A DNA stretch of 64,000 nt from Cryptomeria japonica (GCF_030272615.1 NW_026728908.1:451001-515000); one strand, 5' to 3'; counted from the first letter of the stretch, positions 23,091 to 35,902 are shown. The notes: generated by a model from the letters alone, not told the origin. Numbers and translations: made by a program.

Positions 23091-24600
23091 GTGGAGAAGT
23101 TTTTGTATGTACTCATTCAGCATGAGAAATTGATGCCCTATAAAAGAATGGTTGATGACCTCAAGAAATACTTTACCTTTGTATCATTTCGGCAGATTCC
23201 TAGATCAACAAACAGAGCAACAGATGTTATGGCTACCTTGGCATCTATACCACAACTACAAGAATTTGAGTTCCGCTATGAATTCTTGGTGGAATATTTA
23301 CATTATCCTGCTTATGATTCCCCTGAGTCCCAAATGGTTTATTCTATCATTGGACATGATTCATCTCATTATAGCCACATTTACTCTTATTTGCATGACC
23401 AAATTATTCCTGCTAATCTTACTCGTAATGAGAAAAGGAACCTAATCCGAAACGCTTCACAGTATGTCATCATCGCTAACGATCTACATAGGCGAGGTTT
23501 GGATAGTACTTTGCTTAGGTGTCTAGAAACTAAAGAATCTCAACGTGCATTATCTAAAGTGCATGAAGGTATTTGTGGATCTCATTCAAATGGTCTAACT
23601 TTAGCTTGAAAACTGCTAAGGGCTGGCTACTACTGGCCAGATATAGAAAAAGATGCTATGAAATTTGTTAAACCTTGTGAGAAGTGTCAGCTACGTGGAA
23701 ATCTCATACATGCTCCAACAAAGGATCTAATACCTTTTATCACACATTGGCCTTTTCAACAATGGGTGTTTGACCTCATTGGCCAAATCTATCCTGCATC
23801 ATCTAATGGACACAAGTTTATCATAACTGCCACTGAGTACTTCACTAAGTGGGTTGAAGCGGTTCCGCTAATCAAAGCAATCGATAAACAAGTAGCTCTG
23901 TTCATCCTTAACTATATCATCTGCGGGTATGTAATACCTTCTTCAATTGTGACTAACAATGGAGGGCAATTAAAAACCAAAGATCTAGATGAGCTTTGTG
24001 AAAAGTTCAAAATCAAGCGGCACTAGTCATCCATATACTACCCTCAAGGTAATGGACGAGCTAAAGCATCTAACAAAAATCTGCTGACTATCTTACACAG
24101 AATAGTAAATAAATCTCGAAAGGATTGGCATCTGCAGCTCAATCTTGCACTATGGGCTTATAGAACAAGTATCAGAACACCTACTGGAGCTACACCTTTT
24201 TCTTTGGTGTATGGATCCGAAGTAGTCTTGCCTGTTGAGGTGGAAATACCTTCTTTGAGAGTTTCTTTGCATGACCTTGTTACTGATGAAGACTACAAAA
24301 TATCTAGATTACAAGAACTCGAGTTGCTGGATGAATGTTGGCAAATGGCGTTTGATCATTTGAGAGTGTACCAAAAGAGAATGTTTAGAGGTTATAACAA
24401 GAAAGATCGACAAAGAGAATTTCAGATTAGTGACCTTGTTTTGAGAGAATATCCTAAAAATCATTAGTTTTGAGACAACAAAGGGAAGTTTGAACCCAAC
24501 TAGTTGGGTCCCTATATTGTTATTGCAGTCTTTGGCTCTACTGCCTATCAACTCTCAACATCGAAAGGAGAACAGCTGATGAAATGACTATTATTGCTGA
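23091..24600 (+). pseudogene. T second RNase-H-like tail and integrase
   Basis: The first part, HEKLMPYKRMVDDLKKYF and RSTNRATDVMATLASI, matches the end of the extra RNase-H-like domain of Tat elements. Integrase zinc residues follow (HEGICGSH, CEKCQLRG) with a TGA at 23607. In the core, D of VFDLIGQ is kept, but the second catalytic Asp is Asn (VTNNGGQ) and the Glu is Lys (GRAKASNK); both fit G-to-A changes. A TAG at 24024 interrupts the core. The tail contains TPTGATPFSLVYGSEVVLPVEV and GPYIVIAVFGSTAYQLST, the usual integrase C-terminal motifs, with further stops near 24465 and 24501. Confidence 0.85.
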
Positions 24601-25797
24601 GATGACAAGCATGATGCTCGATTTCAGAAATCGACTAGATGAGATCAAGGAGGAGTTGCCCTCCCAGGCTCAACTTCAACAACAAAAGTAGATGGCCTAT
24701 CAAGCTCAACAACAACAACAACAAGAGTTGGAGGCCCCAAGATAGTAGGAGTGGGATTTGCAGCAAGGAGATTGTCAAGCTTATCTTCAGGATCAACAGT
24801 GTGAAATGCAAAAGAGACAGTTTGAGGAGAGTCTTGAACAACATATCGTTGCAAAAGAGTTTGAAATGAAGTTGTCACTTGCAAGGCAAGAGAGCCCCAA
24901 ATTCAAAATTCCTAGTTTTAGACAAGGTGGGTCTCGTGCATTTCTCAGGTCTAAAATTCCAAGTTTTAGGAGTCCTCCCTCATTTCAAGAGCATGTTCTT
25001 GAGCAAGTACATCCTTATGAGGAGCCCATTCAAGAAGCCCAACCAACTCCTTATATTCTAGATGAGCCTATAAAGGAGGAAGTTCACCAATATGCCTTCC
25101 CAAGTTTTAAAATATACCTACCTTTGCATGATTATCAAACTGTACAAAATCAGGCCCAATTTCAACAACAGGAGTTTGAGGCCCAAAGACAACAACATGA
25201 AAACTTCCTTGCAAAGCAGCTTGCTTCTGCTAGGAAGGAACAAATCAAGTAGTTGGTGGCTCTGGAGATGCAGATCAATGCAAAAGAGGTTGAGATGAAG
25301 TTGTCGCTTGCAAGGCAAGAGAGCCCCAAATTCAAAATCCCAAGTTTCAGGGGAGCTCCAACTGTTGATATGCAAGAACCTACTATTCAGGCTCTCAGTG
25401 CCCTTTGCTTGCTAGTAAAGACAACATGGAGGAATCAAAGATGCTACAAGAAGATATTGAGGATGATCAGTTGCAGAAGGCACATATTGAGGAGGCCGCG
25501 GGGGGTGATGTTTTTGTAGCAAATAGCATGGCGGATGGGTCATGCCATGAACCTGAGGTTGTTGTAGTTAGTTGCCAAGAAGAAGAGAAAAAAACAGAGA
25601 GACAACCTGAAGATTTTGTATCTTCTTGTGAGGTGTCTCATAAACCTGAATGTTGTGTTGATGAGTTGGTTGTCAGCACATGTGATTTTGATTTGCCTGA
25701 GGAGACCTCTTATGCAGATCAAGAAGGTATGGCGTGCTTGCCATCCTCATGTGAATTTGAGACCTTTTCCTTTGGTTTCAATTCATACTAAGAGCAA
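24594..25797 (+). pseudogene. Unrecognised Gln-rich, internally duplicated reading frame
   Basis: Directly after T's integrase tail come frames that resemble no pol domain: a start reading MTIIAEMTSMMLDFRNRL, a Gln-rich stretch (24670-24780), then a frame from about 24750 to 25519 with one TAG at 25250. A 70-nt segment encoding KEFEMKLSLARQESPKFKIP (24852-24920) recurs at 25281-25350, 429 bp later and in the same frame, so it was duplicated while coding. The last part (25405-25797, another frame) is acidic and Cys-rich with repeated SCE and SSCE motifs. Function unknown; it may be an extra frame of T or part of a different element. Confidence 0.45.
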
Positions 25798-26239
25798 GAC
25801 GATCGTGATAGCAGTGACTGCCTTGTGTGAAGAAGTCTCTTTCTCTTTTGTAAGGGTTAAATTTGATACTGACCTACCACTGGTGTATCTTCCCTTTGCT
25901 GTTGAATGTGCTTTTTTTGCACCTCCATGTGTTTCAGTAGGCTTATTTTATATGGATTCCTTGCAGTAGCAAAGTGAATGGTGAAGTGTTCTTGCACCAC
26001 ATGAGCAACATGTATGACTTGATGCATGCATACAAGAGACTTCAGTTGTTGCAGCTAGGTGGTGACCGCAACCATGGTATGAGGGAGATCAGCTCCTTCA
26101 TAAAGTTTATCTTTGACAGAGGCAAATGCATCAATTGCCTCTTATTGGTGTTACTAGTTACTATGACTTTTTGACTAGGAATAATGTGGTTGAATTTATT
26201 TGACTATAAGACAAGCTATAGTCATAAAACATACCTAAT
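25798..26239. other. Gene-free stretch
   Basis: No credible frame beyond short shadows. The sequence before 26240 may be the LTR of a minus-strand Copia remnant, starting at about 26239 on the minus strand, because a polypurine-like tract lies at 26240-26253. Confidence 0.4.
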
Positions 26240-26253
26240 AGCCCCCCTCAAGC
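26240..26253 (-). other. Copia-type polypurine tract, minus strand
   Basis: The minus strand reads GCTTGAGGGGGGCT, followed by ATTAGGTATG, close to the GAGGGGGG(A)TGTTAG junction of Copia internal region and 3' LTR with the TG mutated to TA. No matching Copia coding is visible to the right, so the element is either truncated or non-coding. Confidence 0.45.
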
Positions 26254-27456
26254 TAACCAGATATGACTTCTTCCATTTCGCCAGGCTAACTCAACTGGCT
26301 TAACAAAATTCATATCTAAGATCTCAATCTTAAGTCAATTAGTGTGTAGTCCTAGAGCCCCAAATTTGAATCATCTTTGGATCTCTACCTAGAATTGCAG
26401 CTTACAGTAGCATGATAACAAAAGCTTGTGTGGTTTATGGATTCCACGAAAAGATTTCACGCATACACAGAGAAACAAACATGTTTTGGTATGTCAAGTG
26501 AATTAATCTATGAAAGTGTGCTTGAATGCAATGAAGTGTAAAAAAGTGTGATACATATCAAACCATTGTAAAGCTTCATCCATTACAGTTTCTCTAAATG
26601 TCTCAATAAGGAACATATCATGCATAGACTAACAATAGAAATGAATTGACATGTAAAGATGTATCTCTATTACCATCAAGCCATAAAGACTTGGGTCTAA
26701 ACTAATAGTAGCCATCGTATGAGCCAATTCATCATGGAAGAATGAATCATAAACCACTTATAGAAAAGAGAACAAGGGACCATTGAAGCAAGCAAATGTC
26801 ACCAAGCTTCTCACAAGGCAAATCATCAATACACCAAAAGCCAATGAATAGATAGGAAGAACTATTATGAACCATGAGTGATATCATAATCAATCAATAA
26901 AGTAACAGGATGCATAGTCAAACAAGGTAGAGCATCACAATCATAGATTCAAGCAATATGATCATTATGAATCTTATAAACAAATAAAATAGTTTTCCAT
27001 CATAGGAGAGATGTGAATACATTCTAGAAAAGATGAGAAGTCAGCAACATATTGAACCAATGTATTCCTAGAATATGGAGAATCCTCCTTTTGATAAAGG
27101 TATATGATGTCTTAAAAGGGCAAAGAGTCTTGTGCAACAACACGTGAAAAATGTCTTTAATCCTTGAGATATGTAGGAATTGAAGCCAAGGACAAGTGCT
27201 GATTGCAATCCATGATCAAAGATTTCACAATGAAGCACAATGGGGAATTAACAATATGACAATCAACTAAGAGTAAACAATAAGAAAAGTGCAATGAGCA
27301 GTATAACTGAATAAAATCAATAAAAAATTAAAGCACATAGAATCAAAACTCAAAAATTAAAATAAGTAAAAACCTAACAGATAAGCATGTAAATTATAGG
27401 TTCACCAAAATGAAGGTAAATATAACAACCCTTTAAAAAGTATCTAAGGTAGATAT
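26254..27456. other. Gene-free stretch
   Basis: AT-rich unique-looking sequence with no frame over 60 codons that resembles a protein family. Its start would be internal sequence of the minus-strand Copia remnant if that reading is right. Confidence 0.5.
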
Positions 27457-27731
27457 ATAAACTTTGAATAAGCCCGCACAGGTAGTGGAGATGGCTTGGG
27501 CCATCGGTTTGCTTCCCATTAGGTCCGGGTTCGACTCCGAGGCCCGGGCTTACCTGATGCAAGTGGTTTTCAAGTGATTGGGTGCATCCCTGGGGAATTA
27601 GTGTCACCTTGGCTCGCCCCTTTCCCAGCCCCAACTTGGCAGTAAAGTAAGACCAAGGTATGACAGGTTGGGCATTGGGCTGGGTCATGGGGATACCCCG
27701 CAACAAAAAAATTATAATAAACTTTGAATAA
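27457..27731 (+). mobile_element. tRNA-derived SINE, 245 bp, with 15-bp target duplication
   Basis: The body (27472-27716) lies between exact copies of ataaactttgaataa (27457-27471 and 27717-27731). Its GC-rich 5' part is tRNA-like: a box-A-like TAGTGGAGATGGC (27483-27495) and a canonical box B GGTTCGACTCC (27528-27538). The 3' end is CAAC followed by an A run. These features define an RNA polymerase III retroposon. The perfect target duplication suggests a fairly recent insertion. It is not related by eye to the SINE at 12011. Confidence 0.92.
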
Positions 27732-29388
27732 AATCTAGAATAATAGAGTTATGTGATTGAAATAAGCCAAGACTACAAGTCTAAACATGTGCTAAAATAG
27801 AAATGAGATGGATAGAGTTGTTTATCTTAAAATCAATAGAAAGTGAACATCAACTAATATGGTGTTGTGACAAAAGAACCACATATAGAGAACTAAGACA
27901 AGAAATTAGATCAAAGAGTAAATAATACTGATATCTGAGAAATCGAGAAGCTAGGATAGGATTGCATCCATGGGGGCATGTTCTTGTCCCAATTTCTGCA
28001 ATTTTGTCCTAAGCTAAGTTTGGTCTTTGTTACCTGCAACACATGTTTGCCTAATAATACTTGCAATAAGGAAAATAGTGGTGGCCCTAAGGAACACTAT
28101 GTAGCTTGCTAAGAAAGGTTGAAGTTTAAGACTTCCTTGCACCTGAGTCAAGCCCCAGACTAATACAACAGTAAAAGTGAAGGCAATTGTAGAGTTGGAT
28201 GATAAATGTGGACAAAGAAATTGTTACGCTAGACCTGCAAAATGTTTAGAGACAAATGTGTGATGTGTTATTGTACTTTTGATTGATTTAATGATTGCAC
28301 AATTAATCCATGTGTTCAATGACCTGGGGATAGTTACTTTCAATACATGCTCTAAACACCAAATTCAAACTTTTTGACATGCACGCTAATAGATAAGAAG
28401 CACGTCTAGGATTGTTAGCTGTGAAATGTGGATAATTTGAAATTTGAAAAAGTGGAATGAAAATTGCAGTCACAATTCTGTCTAGGGGATGAAATCATAG
28501 CTGTGAACCTATCTAGGACACAGAAAGTTTGGAAAAGTGTTTCAAGGATATTTTGAGTGAAGTACTGAGGTATAACCAGAAGTGTCGGGATGGGTCAGGC
28601 ATTAGTGAGTGCATTAAAGGAGCCCAAAATAGTGCTAGAGACATGCTAAAGTCATCAACACAAAGTGATGTAAAACAAAAAGGGAAAAGCATAACTGTAT
28701 GAATATTTCTCCTCCACACATATCAACATCACTAGATTATCCTAGATGTCGTATAATAAGACCTCAAATATCATCAATTTCCAGTACAATGCAGTGCCGT
28801 TTCTTACAATGGGCATTATGAAACTTGATACCATATTACTGCTCATAAAAGGTTCAGCAAACATCCTATGGCTTTGAAAATAACAGTGTTTAACATGTAC
28901 AGATAAAACTGATCGTGAAAAATCCATGACCATTCTAAATATCAAAAATTTGTTTTCATGCACCTCCCGATCCTACTTTGGGTCCCAAGAAGCACCAAAC
29001 ATGGATAATCCTCTAAACAACCTAGATTGCTAAACGAACACCTTGTGCAGAATAAAAATCTAATTTTGATAACTTAGCTAAAGTTCACATTGAATTAAAT
29101 ACATTAATCTTGACCCAAACAAATCACTTGCAGAAAATGAAAATTAGTATGATTATGGATCTACTATGTAAGATCATAAATCCTATTGGAAATTTGATGC
29201 ATTAAGCATCACCCAAAGACATAATCTCGAGAACAGAATGAAATTAGTATGATTGTATATCTAATAAAAATGCCACAAATCTTATTGTATCAAGCCAAAC
29301 CAGAAATTACAAGTAGATTTTCATCTAAGGAATGTCAAACATTTAAGATCTGACAGATTTATCCATTTACACATTTATAAATCATATA
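27732..29388. other. Gene-free stretch
   Basis: Moderately AT-rich, no credible protein frame, no LTR ends or RNA gene seen. Confidence 0.5.
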
Positions 29389-29620
29389 AAATAAGAAAGA
29401 ATAATCACATAAACGTGGAGAAAACATTTGAAAACCTCGAGTTGGTAGGTATTCTTGTTGCACCAGTCATTATAAATCTGTGCTTTTTTCTATATTACAT
29501 ATTGAAAAATAAGAAAGATTGATCACATCAACATAGAGAAAAATATTTCAAAACCTTGAGTTGGTAGGTATTCTTGTTGCACCAGCGATCACAACACTCT
29601 GCTTTTTTCTAAAGTACATA
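29389..29620. repeat. Diverged tandem duplication, 118-bp period
   Basis: The segment starting AAATAAGAAAGA at 29389 recurs at 29507 and both copies end near a TACAT. They share the block GAGTTGGTAGGTATTCTTGT and differ by scattered substitutions. No coding meaning is seen. Confidence 0.85.
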
Positions 29621-30290
29621 ATTGGAGAACATATTAGCAGCAAGCATAAAATGATACCCTGTCAAAATGCAAAATGTTAGAAGTGATTCTGGCATTGATT
29701 TGAGAAATGTGCATCAACTCAGTTCTTTGCAAGAGGACATAAGCAGCACAAAAAACTACACAGAAAAATTCAGCCTTCATTTGATTCAATTAGTAGTGAA
29801 TGCTTACCTGTCATTCAAAGAAAACATATTCCAATGCATGCACGTATATACTATTTTTATTCAAACATATAATAAGCAATTAGTTATCTAATATGATAAG
29901 TGTGCATATTTGATGCCTCGTAATGAATATACAGAAAACAATTATGTCTATAAACTATATTTTCTTTAAAAGGCCCATGACCTTCAAGAGAACTACCATG
30001 GAAATAAATTACAAACAAGCAATTTGAAATCAATACTGTGCAGTACTCTCACATTTATAGGCTCAAAAATATACCAAAAGAATTCAAACTTTGTGAAACA
30101 GGGAACTTCAAAACAATAAGCACTCCTAAAAATAAATTATGTAGTCCAGCCACATTAATAGATTAATCATTAAACCACGGTTCATGGGCATTGTTGGCCC
30201 CTCCTCCATCAGTCCAAAATTTTCTTAAGTTTGGGGACCCTCTAGTGCTTTGGCCTAGCTTTTCTCACTATTGATAACCAATCATACATT
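29621..30290. other. Gene-free stretch
   Basis: AT-rich sequence without supported features; short frames only. Confidence 0.5.
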
Positions 30291-31640
30291 TCTTTCAATG
30301 GGTCCCCTTCATCAAATTCCATTTATGCGATGCACTTTGCACTCCCTTATATTTTGATCATGTGCCCAAAGTTGCAAACATTCAAAAAAATCAAGGGGTT
30401 GTCTGGGTCAATTGCTGCCGCTAGACAAGATTTTGAGACGTTCCATACCATGATAACTTTTCCTTATGTTTCCCAATTCCCCAACCCCACTTTGAGTTTC
30501 TTCTGGTGGTTTTCTCTTCATCATTTCCCTACACATCCATTTTCCCTACTTCTCACTGCCTTTCTTCCCTTTTCAAGCCCAAAACCCAAACCCCAACGTC
30601 CTTATCTTTACACAAGCCTCTAAACTTTTCCTTGTCCCAATCCTTGAGTCTCTGACATCCCTAATATCTGCCCTTCGTTGGGCTTGTGAACTTGTCTACC
30701 ACTTTGGATGCAACGCCATGCAACTTCGAACCCTGACAGGCTCCTTATTCCTTTTGTCTCCTATACATTGGGTATGCAACTTTCCCAATCCCCACCATTT
30801 CATTCATGCATTCTACATCTACTTTGGGATTTCCCATCCCCTTTCACATGTCTTCCCACAATATTTAGCATCCATTTTTCCCAACTCTGACTCTCTCTCA
30901 AGCTTCCTCCTTGTGAGACTCAAAACAGTTTTATGCCAAAATGCTAATGAAATTCATTTAAATGGAACTCGAATTCCCAATTCTATAAATCAGATTCACC
31001 TACTCTCCAACAAGTCTTCCTTTCAATTTTCTAGGGATTTCCTTACTAGCATCCATTTCCTCAATTTCCCATGTTCCCATTTTCCTCCCGCTTGCTTCCT
31101 TCACTTTTGAGCCCAAGCATTTAAGATTTCTCCTACCATCATGCTTGAAGACCTCATCATCATGCATCCCCATTCACCAATAACTTCCTCGTTCCTCCTC
31201 ACCTTCCCTTTAAGTCTATGGTATTGGACTTCTACAAGTCCTGATCTCGCTTCCTCTTCCTTTAACATTGGATATTTCTTTTTCCTAATCCCTGACCACT
31301 TTAACTTATGTGTGGGTTTTCAAGCCTTTTCTTCCCCTATTCCTTAAAGTGCACCAAGTACTTGGTTGTCCCACAATCCAACCCCCACCACTGCATTCCT
31401 ACATCTTCTCAACCTTTCTGATCTCGTTTCTCTTCGTGAATTTCTTTCTATGGTATCAAATATGCGAAGTCCCTGATCCCTATTCCTTCCTCTTTCACAC
31501 CGCCAAGATTCTTAATGTCTTCATACCTAAGGCTAACATAATGCTACCTTTGGCATTAAATTTTTCAGACCCCCATCATTCAAGTTAGAAACCTTATGTA
31601 CCTCCTCGCACGATCCAAAAAACCATTAAAGGCATCACAT
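30291..31640. other. Pyrimidine-rich, non-coding-looking block
   Basis: The plus strand is unusually rich in C and T (many TTCCC, CCTTC and TTTCC runs), unlike its neighbours. Frames of 60-130 codons at 30330-30623, 30718-31110 and 31310-31588 are Phe/Pro/Ser/Leu-rich in keeping with composition and match nothing I know. It may be the non-coding interior of a large non-autonomous retroelement; no ends are identified. Confidence 0.4.
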
Positions 31641-34600
31641 GAAAGCGTGACGTAAAAAAATGGCTCTCCAACACCTCTATGTACTTGTGCGCCCTTCAAA
31701 GACATGGTTCTCATACAAATGGACATGGCTGCTAATGCAAAGGTATGGTTTCATGGATAAGGCATCACATAAAACTGACAAAAGTAGATATGGGTGACAT
31801 GAACACCAACAATGAATAGGGTTCTTCCCCCAAGACGATTTGATGATGATTGAAAGACATGTAAATTTTCAATGGCATAAAGAACAATAGAAAAAGATGC
31901 AAGCAGAAACAAAAGGAGAAAAGAGTTGTAAATCATTGTTGTGCTTTCCTATGACTAGCTAAGGGCATTTCAACAGCAATTTTTTTAGGTTTTCTCCCAT
32001 ATGATGTAATATGACATTGTAATCCTTAAGGAATGATTTAATGTGCAGATTTGGCATCTTTTCCAACATCTCCATGAACATTGTATGGACTTTTAACGGT
32101 CTTTTCTATCCTCCTAATCACATTTGTTTAGTGTTATCTTTGACTACTTTGTCAACTAGAAGGTAGTAAAATTCCTTGCAACACTTTTGTAAGGCATCTT
32201 ATCAAAGTAATACAAGTTTGTAGGTTCGTTCATGGATAACTAAGTTGTGTTCAATCAATTGTGTTGTTATTTCATATGCTTGTCAGTTTGCATGCATGAG
32301 CTTAGCTTATGTACAAGATTTAAAGGTATAGTTCTTAGTGTTTGCTTCAATAAAGTAGCTTATATTGGGTTGTATTCATAATATCCTCTAATCTTGAAAG
32401 TGAAGACTTTGTTGCCTTCACTAGATATAGGCACCCTATTTGCTATATGGTCAACCACCAAAATCACCATCACACTTGAAAATAACAAAAATAAATTATC
32501 AAATATAGCATTAACTATAGACACTGAAAATTGCCCAACGCCTACTAGCAACATTTTCATTAATTATTCCTTTAAATTTATTAAATAATTTTATTATTTA
32601 ATAAGCTAACATTATTCTTCTAATTCAAATTTCCCTCTATCTCATTTATAATTAAACAATGTCTAATTATTTAATTATCCTAATTTCTTCTAAAATTAAT
32701 TAAATGGTTTTTATTATATAATTAATTTATTCTTGCACAATAATTAAATATTTTATATTATTTTATTATTTTTCCTCTCTCCTCATTAATTAAATAATTT
32801 TAATTATTTAATTAATTATTTTCTTCTAGTATTCTATAATTGAATAAATTATTTTAATTTATTTAATTATTAATTTCCTTAATATATTTCTTCTAATAAT
32901 AAATAATATAAATTTATTCTCCACATGCACATGAATTAAATAATTTATTTATGTAATCCTTTTTCTAATTCTTTTCTCATGCACATGAAATAAATAATTA
33001 ATTAATTTAATTATTTTTCTAGTTATTTCCATTATGTACATTAATTAAATAATTATTTATTATTTAATTTATTTTCTTCTAGTCTTCTATAATTAAATGA
33101 ATTTTTTAATTTATTTAAAGATTCATTCTTAAAAACATACCTCCTCTAAAAATAAATAAAATCTATATTTTATTTATTTATTTCTCTCATGCACACAATT
33201 AAATATTTTTTTATTATTTAATGCTAATTAAGTCTTCACTTCCACTTCTCAAATACCACACTCTGACTTTAATTGAACAATCAATTTTGTCTGTATCTCC
33301 ATCATGCAATCAATTAACTTCATAATTATCTCAATCAATTCTTCTCATCAAATCTCATCCATTGATCTTCAATCTTTATCATCAGATCACCACCGCTGAT
33401 CAATATCAAAAAATCTATAAAAGCAATCTTCAATCATCAACCATTCACAACCACAGTCTTCAAGCTTTCGTGCAATCATGTTGCTAAAATAGTGCTAATA
33501 TACAATTCTGAAAGCAAAACTACCATACATCACAAAGGTCAAGAAGAGCAATGGAGGTAACATTGGTGCTTTCTTGAAAGGTATAATTGCTTATTTTCAT
33601 TTGATTTCATTGCATTGCATTTACATATTCCTCTAATTGTTTTGAGATTGAGATAAATAGTGTGTTGCCTTGGGTTTGTGGTTTCTCGTTGATGTTCACA
33701 CTGAATTCCAATTTCTGATCTCATATATGAACATCTTAACAGCCCCACCAGCATTGTTTAACCTCATCAAATTTTGCAAGCTTTATCTTAAGAGAGGTGT
33801 ACTTGCTAATATCTTTGGATCAATGTATGATTTTGTATTTAAAGGTGAACATTATTACAAGTTACTAAGAAAACATCTTTAGGGGCCTTACATGGTTGCG
33901 TATCTACTTAATAAAGGTGTAAGTCCTTGTGTCAGCAAACCAGCATCGAGGTGTGTGGTGATAGTCAATTTGAAGTTTCCTATAAGTATGATTTGTTTCA
34001 GGGTCTATTTTCATGTCATGCTTCTTATATTATCTACAAGAGAGCGACTCAGGGAATAGCCCCTTGGCCTAGCAGAGCCTGAAGCAAAAGAATGAATAAC
34101 CACCCTTGTCAATTGGTCATTTGTTGTCGCTGCCTAATCATGAGTTGTAAGCTACTTGTTATAAGTTTGACAGCCCTAGTAATCAGGAATAGCCTCAACT
34201 TTAGGAATTTGGGAGCCTACAACTTTGAGCACCAACATAATGGCATCGTTGCCAAGAAAACATTGAAAATTTCAACGTTATATTAAATTGTTATGCTCAT
34301 CATATCAGCACTTGGATGTTTTGGTGCTAATTACAAAGATAATTATCTTCCCAAGTGAAGAGTGGTGACTACACTGGACTAAACCGATCCAAGAATCATA
34401 GTGAAGAATTGTAGAAGGAAAGCATTCCAGAGATCCTCAAGAACCTAGAATATGTTAGCACAGGGAGAGAGGCAGTGTACTGCATAGAAAGCTAAAAATG
34501 CAGGTATGCCTACCAAACTTTCTTCTTACTTAATTGATGTTGGTCCTAGTAGAGATAACATGTTTTCTGACTTAAAGGGTCAATATCAATATACTTCAAA

Positions 34601-34716
34601 TGAATCAGGTGACAATACAATTAAATCTAATAGGAAAACTCATAGACATGATTATGGCATGTAGAGAATAAAATGAATGTAAGGGGAAGAAATAAAAATA
34701 GATCTCATGAATTTGA
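31641..34716. other. Gene-free, partly AT-rich; possible LTR fragment
   Basis: From 32580 to 33240 the DNA consists largely of degenerate TTAATTAAATAATTT motifs. At 33416-33423 a TATAAAAG box sits after CACCACCGCTGATCAATATC, an arrangement similar to the promoter part of the T LTR, and AGGGGCCTTACA at 33881-33892 could be an LTR end. I could not find a convincing start or target duplication. The rest, to 34716, holds nothing recognisable. Confidence 0.35.
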
Positions 34717-35345
34717 ATTTTGAACTTACCCAATCCTCCATGATAAGCACAATTTTTTACTTATTAAAAATTAACAACCAAGAACCACAATAAAGAAATC
34801 ACATAAGATCTAGCAATTAAGAAACACAAGATTTACGTTGAAACCCTTTCGGGAGAAAACCACAGAGGACTGGTTGGATCTACTATCCAAATCCAGCCAC
34901 AAAATAAAATTTTCTCACAAATCTTTGTAGGAAGCAACTCACTCAAGACACCAATCCCCATCACTAGGCACCAACTTAGCAAGAGACACCAATTTCTTCC
35001 ATTGGGAGGCACCAACCTCCAAATGAACGAATTTTTTGCCTTCTTGAATATTGCTTCTTCAATGGATGATGATCATTTAAATATCTTTCATAAAATCTGC
35101 TTGTAAATAATGCAACGATTTTCACACATACACTCTTCTTCACAAATCTGCTTGTATTAGAATGATATCACATTTTTTACTTACCTTCCTTACCCCCATC
35201 TCATCTTATTTTTATACCACATCATTCCTCTTCATGAAGAGGGGCAATCTATCCAAGAGAGGTGACTTCTCATGGGAGCTTGGCCTTTATTTAAAAAATC
35301 ACAATAAATATTTGAATGAGACGTCCCAAGACATGGGCACCAACA
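34717..35345 (-). mobile_element. Minus-strand Copia LTR remnant
   Basis: On the minus strand the segment starts TGTTGGTGCCCATG, has a TATAAAAA box (plus positions about 35208-35216) and contains GTGGTTTTCTCCCGAAAGGG then TTTCAACGTAAATCTTGTG (about 34827-34865), the R/U5 hallmark of plant Copia LTRs. The far end near 34717 is approximate. No coding or primer site is attached, so it may be a solo LTR. Confidence 0.6.
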
Positions 35346-35890
35346 ATTTTGGGTACCAAACACTTGGGTCGACCAATATAAATTAAATAATAATAATTGC
35401 ATCAAATCAAAATATTATTTCATCAGGCAATAATGACGATCCCAAATCTGTGCAACCAATGCTCTACTAAGGTTTCCATGCCCAAATCTTCTTCTCTGGT
35501 TAGCAGCTCCTCCTACTGTCACACTCATCTTTACTATAGCAGACTCAACCTTCTAAAATCTCCTGCATTTGGTGATAGCTTCAAGGGCAACGAAACGGTA
35601 ATACATAGTGCCTCTAAGGGATGCGCTATCTGTGATGCTCTCATTTCGAGGGTGAATCCTTCTCCTTGTGTGCCACCTCCTTCCCTAGACCTAGGGCTGT
35701 TGGAAGCTAGGGTTGTTGATGCAAAGGCTCGGGCTCCCTCCTTTGTTGCTCAACAAAATAATGTAATTTTTCATGAGCAAAGCAAGGTTGTGTCTTAAGA
35801 GTTGGCGCCCACAGTTTCACAAAAAGGCCTTCAACACAATATGTTATGGAAGCAAGCTCCAAACTTGTCTTAGGAAGGAATAAATTGTTC
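35346..35890 (+). other. Short interval ending in a Copia polypurine tract
   Basis: A frame of 133 codons (35397-35798) is Ser/Leu-rich and unrecognised; it shows no RNase H or integrase motif. Because a polypurine tract follows, this is probably the 3' end of a truncated or non-autonomous Copia element. Confidence 0.35.
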
Positions 35891-35902
35891 TGGTGGGGGG
35901 GT
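35891..35902 (+). other. Copia polypurine tract
   Basis: TGGTGGGGGGGT lies two bases before the TGTTAG start of the LTR at 35905, the usual Copia arrangement for priming plus-strand DNA. Confidence 0.65.

Larger units (their letters stand above)
12749..24600 (+). mobile_element. T: decayed Tat-like Ty3/gypsy element
   Basis: Plus-strand remnant with 5' LTR, primer site, a 2-kb leader, gag, protease, RT, RNase H, integrase and C-terminal tail. Protease motifs ([25 protein letters not shown]), the long protease-RT linker and a second RNase-H-like segment before integrase (HEKLMPYKRMVDDLKK) are traits of the Tat/Ogre branch. It is broken by multiple stops, frameshifts, loss of an RT core motif and a Copia-LTR-like insertion at about 21784-23090. 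No 3' LTR matching 12749-14054 is visible in the window, so the 3' end is deleted or displaced. Confidence 0.85.

Noticed and set aside
27472-27560. A functional tRNA gene
   Set aside because: Box B is good but the acceptor stem and cloverleaf cannot be formed cleanly, and the sequence continues into a SINE body with tail and target duplication.
30330-31588. Host protein-coding exons in the pyrimidine-rich block
   Set aside because: Amino-acid content follows base composition, there are no convincing splice signals, and no family is recognised.
32005-33892. A complete LTR from TGTAATATGACA to GGCCTTACA
   Set aside because: Only loose end motifs and a TATA box support it; there is no second copy, primer site or target duplication.
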